This document shows positions 56,926 to 64,000 of a DNA stretch of 64,000 nucleotides, one piece after another (position 1 is the stretch's first letter; every line of letters starts with the position of its first letter). Made by a program: the position numbers and the translations under genes. The stretch lies in assembly GCF_020085105.1 (NCBI RefSeq), contig NC_058058.1:3667587-3731586 (forward strand), written 5' to 3'. The notes under the pieces were generated by a model that was not told the origin of the DNA, ran no database searches, and saw nothing but the letters and a program-made list of their open reading frames with translations. This DNA is from Siniperca chuatsi. Lineage: Eukaryota; Chordata; Actinopteri; Centrarchiformes; Sinipercidae.

Positions 56926-58580
56926 AAGTTTTTATTTTTCCTGTCTGACTTGTTTCCCCACAAACTGCAGTGTTGCGTCACATATTTGCTGCTGCAAATT
57001 AGCAGTATATAAACCTTTCCCTGTTCATCCTCTGTAAAATACAGAAATCAGTCTTGCATTTTGTCAACCATGCATTGCCTATGACCTTTTAAAGTGTCTT
57101 TTTTGTCTAAATATCATGCTGTCACTTTTTTTTAAGAGTATGAAATTATACTCTTGGAATGTTCTTATTTAGCATTAACAATTATATTTTCCTCCTTTGG
57201 GGAAGTGCAGGATTTTAGCTTTGAAAGAGTTTGCTTGGCGATAAGCAGAGTCATGCTCGAAGGAAGTTGGTGTTAAATTAGTCAGACATCAGTATCCTAT
57301 TACAGACTATTAGGCACACGCAGTGAACTGTGGCTGTGATGTTGTTAAGCTTATTTTATTCCATAAAGTCCGTGTACATTGCTCTGGGTCCAAGCTAAAG
57401 AGCCCATCAAGGAGTTGACCTTAAGTTAATGGTAGTTAATAAATAGGTAACCAAAACTGATCGTCAAAATTGAATTTATTCTGAAAAATGATGTTTTAGA
57501 GAACTGGTGTTTCTCTTCAAATGAGAAACTAATCCAAAAGCACCACCAAATGATGAGCTGGTCATAAATTCCTTAAGAAGAAATGATGCAACACATTGAA
57601 TTAAAGAACTTAAAGTGTAATGCCAGAGCCAGTTAATAAAAATTAAAGAGAAGATTTGTTATTTGGATTTCGTAGTGATTATTGATTGATCTCAACTTTT
57701 ATTATATTAAAATCTCAGCTGCGTCATTCAGAAGTGTACAGATACAGTCCAGGGATTGCTTTTACATTACATGCTGCATGTATTAAGTTTATTATTATTT
57801 TTAAACCTTGAGAAAAGTCTTCACTTGCTTCCTTCCTTCCTAACTTCTTCATACCTCTCTCCTTTCCTTCTTTCCCTCTCTCCATTAGCTCTCTTCCTCC
57901 TGTGCTTCTTTCCTTCATAAAATGTGTTCTTTCCTTCTCATTCTCTTGCAATCTTTCCTTTCAGACTTTCTTTTTCCTTCTTTCGTTCCTACCATGTACA
58001 GTATATTCCCCTCCCCATGTCTTTATTCCTTTTTCTTCCTCATTTCTACCTTCCGTCACACTACATCATAGCTGGACCAGTATGAGAGCTAACAGTATTA
58101 TAACTTTGGTTTAGGGAGGGATTAAACCTGTCAGGTATGTGTCTAATCTTTGCTCTAGACTTGATGGTGTAACCCAAGTGTTCCAGATCAAGGTATCAGG
58201 GTCACTGAGAGATGCAGAGATGCACACAGATTGTGTACCTGTACTGTGCTGTAATGTACTGCAGGATCAAACCTGTAACACAAGAATTTTGACAGCAAAC
58301 TGGAACCAAATTATTCACCAAAGGCGGTAAATTCCTTCAAGAATGGTTGTGCTGACTTGTCGATACTTTACATAATTAACATGGTGCAAGAACAAAAACA
58401 GATGTTCTTACAATTTGCCTAATATGCTGTATATGTAAATAACTCCGATCCATACACAACAAAACTTTAGTTAACATTTTTTTTGTCATACTGCTCCGCA
58501 AGATCAAGAGTGAACTAATTCTTTTGTCTTTTTCCTCTTTATTCCCACCCTCCCTTTTTCCCCTCTTTCCTGTTTCACAG
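56926..58580. other. Upstream intron of the G-beta gene, no other gene
   Basis: Contains a cttcctt-rich pyrimidine tract at about 57811-58045. No supported exon. Confidence 0.5.
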
Positions 58581-58626
58581 TGACAGTTTCGTTTTCCGTC
58601 AGTAACCTCCCCGAGCAACCGTCGCC

Positions 58627-61600
58627 ATGGCAGCTGAGAAAGCTGAAATGGATGCACTGAAAAAGGAGTGTGATGGCCTCCGTGCACAGATTGAGGTGAG
58701 CACCTCCTGCAGCTGAAACATGCAGTACTTCCTGTTGAAGGTTATTAAAATCTGTGGAAGCATCACGAGGCCTGATTACACAAAATAACGCTGCTGTCCT
58801 GTGAAAACCATGTATATCAAAAAATAGCCCTGTTTTCACCTTTGTAACAATGAATTTTCAGACAATCCAATGGGTTTTAAAAGGGTTTACTTAGCTTAAG
58901 AAGTAGGAGAACTTTCTCAAACCATAAAGACACTTTTTTCAGTTTACTTGAGAAATTCAGTAAGCAAAACTGGAAATGTTCATTGAACAGTAACAATAGG
59001 TAAAATAAACTTCATTTTGTTGGCTAACACCATTACTACTACCACTAGTACTATTACTACCTACTGTTGCTGACCACCACCACTACCAGTAGCCTACTGT
59101 TACTATGTGCTATTACTAAAAAATAGTACTGGGTCACTATTAGTAGTACTAGTAGCGTGCTGCTGCTATCACTTCCACTAGCAGTACCACTTTTCCTCAC
59201 ACCCTTAAATGACTTACACCAGCACCTACAAATCTGTTAAGTTGTTTTCTAGCGTCACCTGAACACAGGTGAAAAGATGATTGCGCCTGTATAACATAAA
59301 AATAATTCACTCAACTTTAAACTGCAGGAAATTTGGAGGCCTAACCCATTAAGTGGAGCTTACCTTCCTTGTTCTTTTCTTTTTTCTCCCCAACATGTAA
59401 TTCCCTGTGTGTCCACCAGGCGGCTCGCAAGGCTGTGAATGACAGCAGCATGTCAGCTGCAGCAGCGAACGCGTCTGCAGTGGGCCGAGTCCAGCTGAAG
59501 CTCAGGAAGACACTCAAGGGTCACCTGGCTAAAATCTATGCCATGCACTGGTCAGCTGACTCCAGGTGAGGATGATCTATCCATCACTGCACATCATAGT
59601 TTTAATAGACCTTTTTTTCCATATTTTAGTAGACATTTTGACTTGTCCTAGTAGAAAAGAGCACAGACATTGCTTATAACATTATCAATGGCTCTGTTCT
59701 GTTCAAGTGTCCCAGTAAAGCATGACAGTGTGACAGTGAGCCAGCAAGCACAATACGAGGACCCTGAGACTGAAGCAGCTAAATGGAATTAAAACATCAT
59801 TTCCTGCTGTGACATGTCAAAAGGCCTATTATACAATATTTCTCTGAGGCAGAAATTATAATGGTTAGGTGAAACATCAAATGAAGGTGCCAGAGAGGTT
59901 TTGGTTAATTAATAGTTTTCTGTCTTGCTGCAGTTTCTTGTAAGAATTTGCTTCAGCTTTGACAGTTCAGGTGCCCCGTAGACATGAGCCAGTTATCTGT
60001 GTGCATTTTCGCTACCTCGCAGAGAGAATTAAACAAAGAAAGAAGATTTGTAAAAACATTTTAATTTCTTGTTGTTTTTTTTTACAATGGCATTCAGGTT
60101 GTTGGAAGGTCAAGCTAATGGGCTAGCTAACTAGCCTAGATAGCCACAGACTAGAATGGGTACTAGTTTAAATGTGGAAGCTCAGCTAAGCAACACTTAA
60201 ATGTGGATAATCTAGTTTGGCTACTCTGTATTTATTCATTCAGGTTTGTCTCCAACAAAATTTGTGGAGCTTAAAATCCAATATACTCAGCAAAGATGAA
60301 GTTAGAGTATAAAACAGGTATCTAGTCGTATACTATATTTCTGAAACATCTTTCAGATATTCGATTACTGCTATAGGATATTTTATTACAACCAGTCTCT
60401 AGAATAGGCAAGGCAAGTTTATTTGTATAGCGCATTTACATAAGACATACAAGATATAGTTAATTGGTGAGACTTTAATGAACTTTGATCATCATGAGCA
60501 CTATGATGATGATGATGATGAGCAGTACTGCTGAAACAGGCAACAGTGACTGAATGATGATTGAATCACTAATGCTGAGACAACACCTGAGACACTGCTC
60601 TCAGGCATCTCACCCACAGCGTTCTGATCTGTGTGAAGTCGCATCTTCAATATCACTGGGGTTACTGCATTAACATGTTTTTTCTTTAGTCTCTATTTTA
60701 AAAAATAATGAAGATTTGAGTCATCTTCAAACACAGTGACTTTGTCATCTCTCTCGCAGGCAAATGGTCAGTGCATCACAGGATGGCAAGCTTCTCATCT
60801 GGGACACCTTCACAGGGAACAAGGTAAGATTCACATACCTTATGTTACGTCTGTATTACAAAGGTCTTATATGCAGAGTTTATGGTGTTGGTGCGGAGAC
60901 ATACTGACATCTTACTACTGTTGCACAAGTTCCGTTTCCACTGTGTAAGGAATTAAATCATGGTTTGGAAGATTGACTGATTTTAAATTTTGGCAGCAAG
61001 AAGTTCAGTTTTATAGATATCACCGACCAGTATCTACAGCCTACAAACACTGGTTTCAAACAGGTTATACAATATGTGAAGGAAGTTTTTAATCAACTAA
61101 ACGAAATTTTCGCTTGCCAGTTGGTTGCTGTCCCACTAAAGTCAGCTTGGGTGATGAGTGTCGCCTTCGCCCCCTCTGGTAACCTGGTGGCCAGCGGTGG
61201 TCTGGATAACATGTGCACAGTGTACAACATCAAGGCTGCCAGCCCCAAGACCCTCAGGGAGCTGGATGCACACACAGGTGAGGATGACACTCACCAGCAC
61301 CATTTTGCCTACCTAAATGGCTGAAAATGTACTCAGGGAAACATTAAAATGAAGTTTATATCACATATAAGCATGAAAAGAAATGAAGTGATGTATGGTC
61401 AGACTGAGACATTGACAAAACTATTTCCCCCTGTCCCACCCAGGATACCTGTCTTGCTGCCGTTTCCTTAGCGACACTGAGATCTTGACAGCCTCCGGTG
61501 ACACCACCTGGTGAGTTTATCATTGATCATTTTGCCTTCAGTTACAATGCATGGTTAGCAAAACTGACTACAATGCCACTGGAAACATCTGCAAAATGTC

Positions 61601-63394
61601 TAATGTGTAAAAATGTCAGTCCATGGATGTTAAATTTTAATTGTTTTTAGCAATCACTTTTGTTTATGACCCTTTTCTTGTCACTAAACATGACACTGAA
61701 ATGCATAAAACACAAAATCATACACCATTTGTTTAGATTACTTCACTTATCTGGTCGGGGGGAAAAAATCCTCACCAGATTTCATTGAAACTATGAAACC
61801 ATGATTTGCTTGCTTGTCACAGTAAATTAGCCTAGAGGTAGAGGTTTTCACAGATCTTACATTTTGGACCAGATACAAAATGGACTTGAGGAAAAACCTA
61901 CCCAAAACTAGCATTTATGAATTAATTTTCACAAAAAAGAGACCCGATCCAAACAGAGCCCAGGACAATAAGACAGGATCCTTTCATTCTTTCTTTTCCT
62001 TGCACTCCTTCGTCTATAACGCTCTTCCTAACCTCTCCTCTCCAGCTGTCTGTGGGACCTGGAGACTGGCAAGCAGAAGATCATCTTCACCAACCACATT
62101 GGAGACTGCATGTCGCTGGCTCTCTCCCCCGACATGAACACCTTCATCTCTGGAGCCTGTGACTCTCTGGCCAAGCTGTGGGACCTGAGGGAAGGGGCCT
62201 GCAAGCAGACCTTCTCTGGACATACCAGCGACATCAACGCCATCTCTGTGAGGATCCCACTAAGCATCACACACACACAGGAAATAACATAACCTTTATA
62301 ACTTTTTGTCAAAGCTGGGAGAGGATTTGAAGACCACATTTGTTATACTTGTGTGTTTTGATCAGACAAGCCCAAATTCTTTACCATCTCTAGAAGTACA
62401 AGCATATTATTCTTTTTATCAGTTTCTATCATTGCTTCTGTGGATGTTAACTGAATTTTAGCACTGGGTTTTGGACGAGCAGGGAGCTGGGATGACTGAC
62501 CCTCTAACATAATTAGAACTTGTGCCTGTAACTAACCAGCTTTTGGGTTTTGATAGGTAGCGTTAATATGGAATTACTAGCAATTCATTTCTACTGATGC
62601 TCTCATTTTGTGTAGAGCAGCCTTTGTTTTGCTTTGAGTTGATTGGCTGTGGGTCAGTATACGGTGGCTAGTGAGGATTGAGTTTTGAACAGCAATGGCT
62701 ATAAATTGTTAATTAGACAGTTAAAGTTTTCATATCTTAAGAAATTAAGAAAAGCTTTACTGTTTGCCTGCCGAAATTTAGAAAGGTTAGAAAAATGTGT
62801 GAGTGGAAGGCTGCTGGTTTGATCCCCAGGCAGGATACATCTGGGGGAGGGGGAGTGAAACAGCAGCATTTCCATCATTACCACAGCTGAGATGCTCTTG
62901 AGCAAGGCACTTAATCCCCAACTGCTCAATTGGAGCAGCTGATTGGCCACTTCCAGGTGTGAATGTGTGTAACTGTGTGAGTTCAATTAGGGCATTGCTC
63001 TTAGCAAAACTTTCCAGGATAACAAAAGTTTCAGAAAAGAAAGAAAATGTGCGATATGGAGTGAAACAATGCCATAACAGATGTATTTCCTCTGCTGAGT
63101 CCTTTATTTAAATCCTCACCACACACACAGTACATATAAACAAAAACTGTCCTTTTCTTCTCCTCTCCCAACTTCAGTTCTTCCCCGGCGGGAATGCCAT
63201 CATCACAGGCTCCGACGACTGCAGCTGCAAGATGTATGACCTGCGCTCCGACCAGGAGGTGATTGGCTACCAGGACACCAGCCTGAACGCCGGCGTCACG
63301 TCTTTGGCTCTCTCCAGCTCAGGCCGCCTTATCTTTGCCGGCTACGACGACTTCAACTGCCACATCTGGGACTCACTGAAGGGAGAGAAAGTTG
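58627..63394 (+). CDS. gnb3: G-protein beta subunit, gnb3-like (cone transducin beta), 3' end outside window
   Basis: Beta subunit of heterotrimeric G proteins; with gamma it binds G-alpha and effectors at the membrane. Coding exons: 58627-58695 (exon begins 58581 with 5' UTR), 59420-59565, 60760-60823, 61121-61277, 61444-61510, 62046-62247, 63178-63394, all with GT-AG borders and continuous phase. The N-terminal helix [20 protein letters not shown] is the gamma-binding coiled coil. WD repeats follow: [94 protein letters not shown]. About 307 residues of an expected 340 or so are present; the last blade is beyond 64000. The beta-3 assignment rests on features such as GDCMSLA, AHTG and the divergent N-terminus, and beta-1/2/4 fit less well. 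Exon sizes 64, 67, 202 and 217 match the gene family. Confidence 0.88.
59029..59200. repeat. Degenerate trinucleotide tract in G-beta intron
   Basis: Interrupted cta/act/tag triplets (accattactactaccactag and similar). Non-coding. Confidence 0.75.
60405..60470 (+). repeat. Short dispersed fish repeat
   Basis: aggcaagtttatttgtatagcgcatttaca is a very common fish repeat end. It lies inside a G-beta intron. Confidence 0.6.
60503..60520. repeat. (ATG)n microsatellite
   Basis: Six atg units within a G-beta intron. Confidence 0.9.
62795..62965 (+). repeat. tRNA-derived SINE-like element in G-beta intron
   Basis: B-box-like ggtttgatccccagg near 62817, then ctcttgagcaaggcacttaatccccaactgctc, the typical body of fish SINEs. 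Confidence 0.55.
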
Positions 63395-64000
63395 GTGAGT
63401 TGCGTTTATGTATTCAGCATTTGAAGATGAATGACATCTTTTAATGTTTTCCAAAGAACTAACAGGACTGATGTGAACAGTCACCAGTTATAAATCAAAA
63501 TTTCAGAGTGATAAATGGCATGTAGAGGTTTCAGAGTGGAGGTTAATGTTAGTTTCAGGAAGGGGAGAGACAAACATAAACACAAGAAAAGAAGCCAAGT
63601 TTCCAAAATCTTTTTTTTCAAGTCTAACCATGTAATCACTTAAATAAGCATCAATAATGAAATGAAATGAATTCAACTTGTAATTCAACTTTTGAAATCT
63701 CAAAGGCTTAATAGAATTGACTTTATAAACTATGCTTTCATTTAATGTTTTGATAAAAAGTAAAAAAAAAACAATAATAATAATAATAAACAATAGGCCA
63801 CAATTATATTTGCAACAGGTAGGTGGCACTACTGCACTGTATGCTAACTGCATAATTACAAATTCAAAAGGATGTATTCTTCCAACAAAAACAGCTGGTT
63901 CATTCTTTTAACAGAGGGATTTTTAATCTATTTACATTGCTTCATTAACACGTTATGATGCACACAAAAAATGTAAGATGATAACATGTTAGTTAAACAA
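63395..64000. other. G-beta intron running out of the window
   Basis: After the gtgagt donor at 63395 no further exon is reached. An (AAT)n run lies at about 63773-63789. Confidence 0.7.

Overview
The window reads as nuclear DNA of a teleost fish, most likely a percomorph. Four lines support this: kappa-type immunoglobulin light-chain V segments lying opposite in orientation to their J and C parts, a dense load of typical fish retroelements (Rex1-like, L2/Maui-like and R4/Dong-like LINEs, a Penelope-like element, Tc1), spliced genes with long introns, and dispersed repeats common in fish. There are no operons, CRISPR arrays or prokaryotic features. The species cannot be named from sequence alone.

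Layout. From 1 to about 26 kb is a decayed, transposon-invaded light-chain cluster. It holds four intact V genes on the + strand (V1 162-644, V2 4671-5144, V3 17558-18040, V4 25298-25780). Each has an octamer/TATA-like promoter, a 52-nt leader exon, one V exon and a perfect 12-spacer recombination signal (RSS). One J on the - strand (4116-4134) has a perfect 23-spacer RSS but is shortened and lacks the FGXG motif. Two C-kappa exons on the - strand (16243-16556 and 19994-20310) are both damaged, each losing a different conserved cysteine through an in-frame deletion. Insertions break up the units: R4/Dong-like LINE at 1.2-3.8 kb, Rex1-like LINE at 6.5-9.0 kb, Penelope-like element at 9.1-12.2 kb, a second Rex1-like copy in reverse at 12.5-16.1 kb, and an L2-like LINE at 20.5-24.8 kb. 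A 100-N assembly gap (5528-5627) sits inside this repeated region.

From 26 to 33.5 kb is intergenic DNA with a LINE fragment, a Tc1 remnant and simple repeats. From 33.5 to 45.8 kb is a six-exon gene for a 297-residue type II membrane C-type lectin (CD209/asialoglycoprotein-receptor-like) with an EPN sugar-binding motif. From 46 to 55 kb is intergenic DNA with repeats, a LINE tail, and a perfect 27-bp inverted repeat at 54.1 kb. From 55 to 64 kb is the 5' part of a G-protein beta-subunit gene, best matched to gnb3 (cone transducin beta). Seven coding exons are present and the last coding part lies beyond the window.

How the parts fit. V segments with 12-RSS and J with 23-RSS in opposite orientation imply joining by inversion. 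The V genes look usable as donors, but no complete local J-C partner is visible, so function would need a J-C unit elsewhere in the locus. The lectin and the G-protein gene are ordinary single-copy neighbours with no evident functional link to the immunoglobulin cluster.
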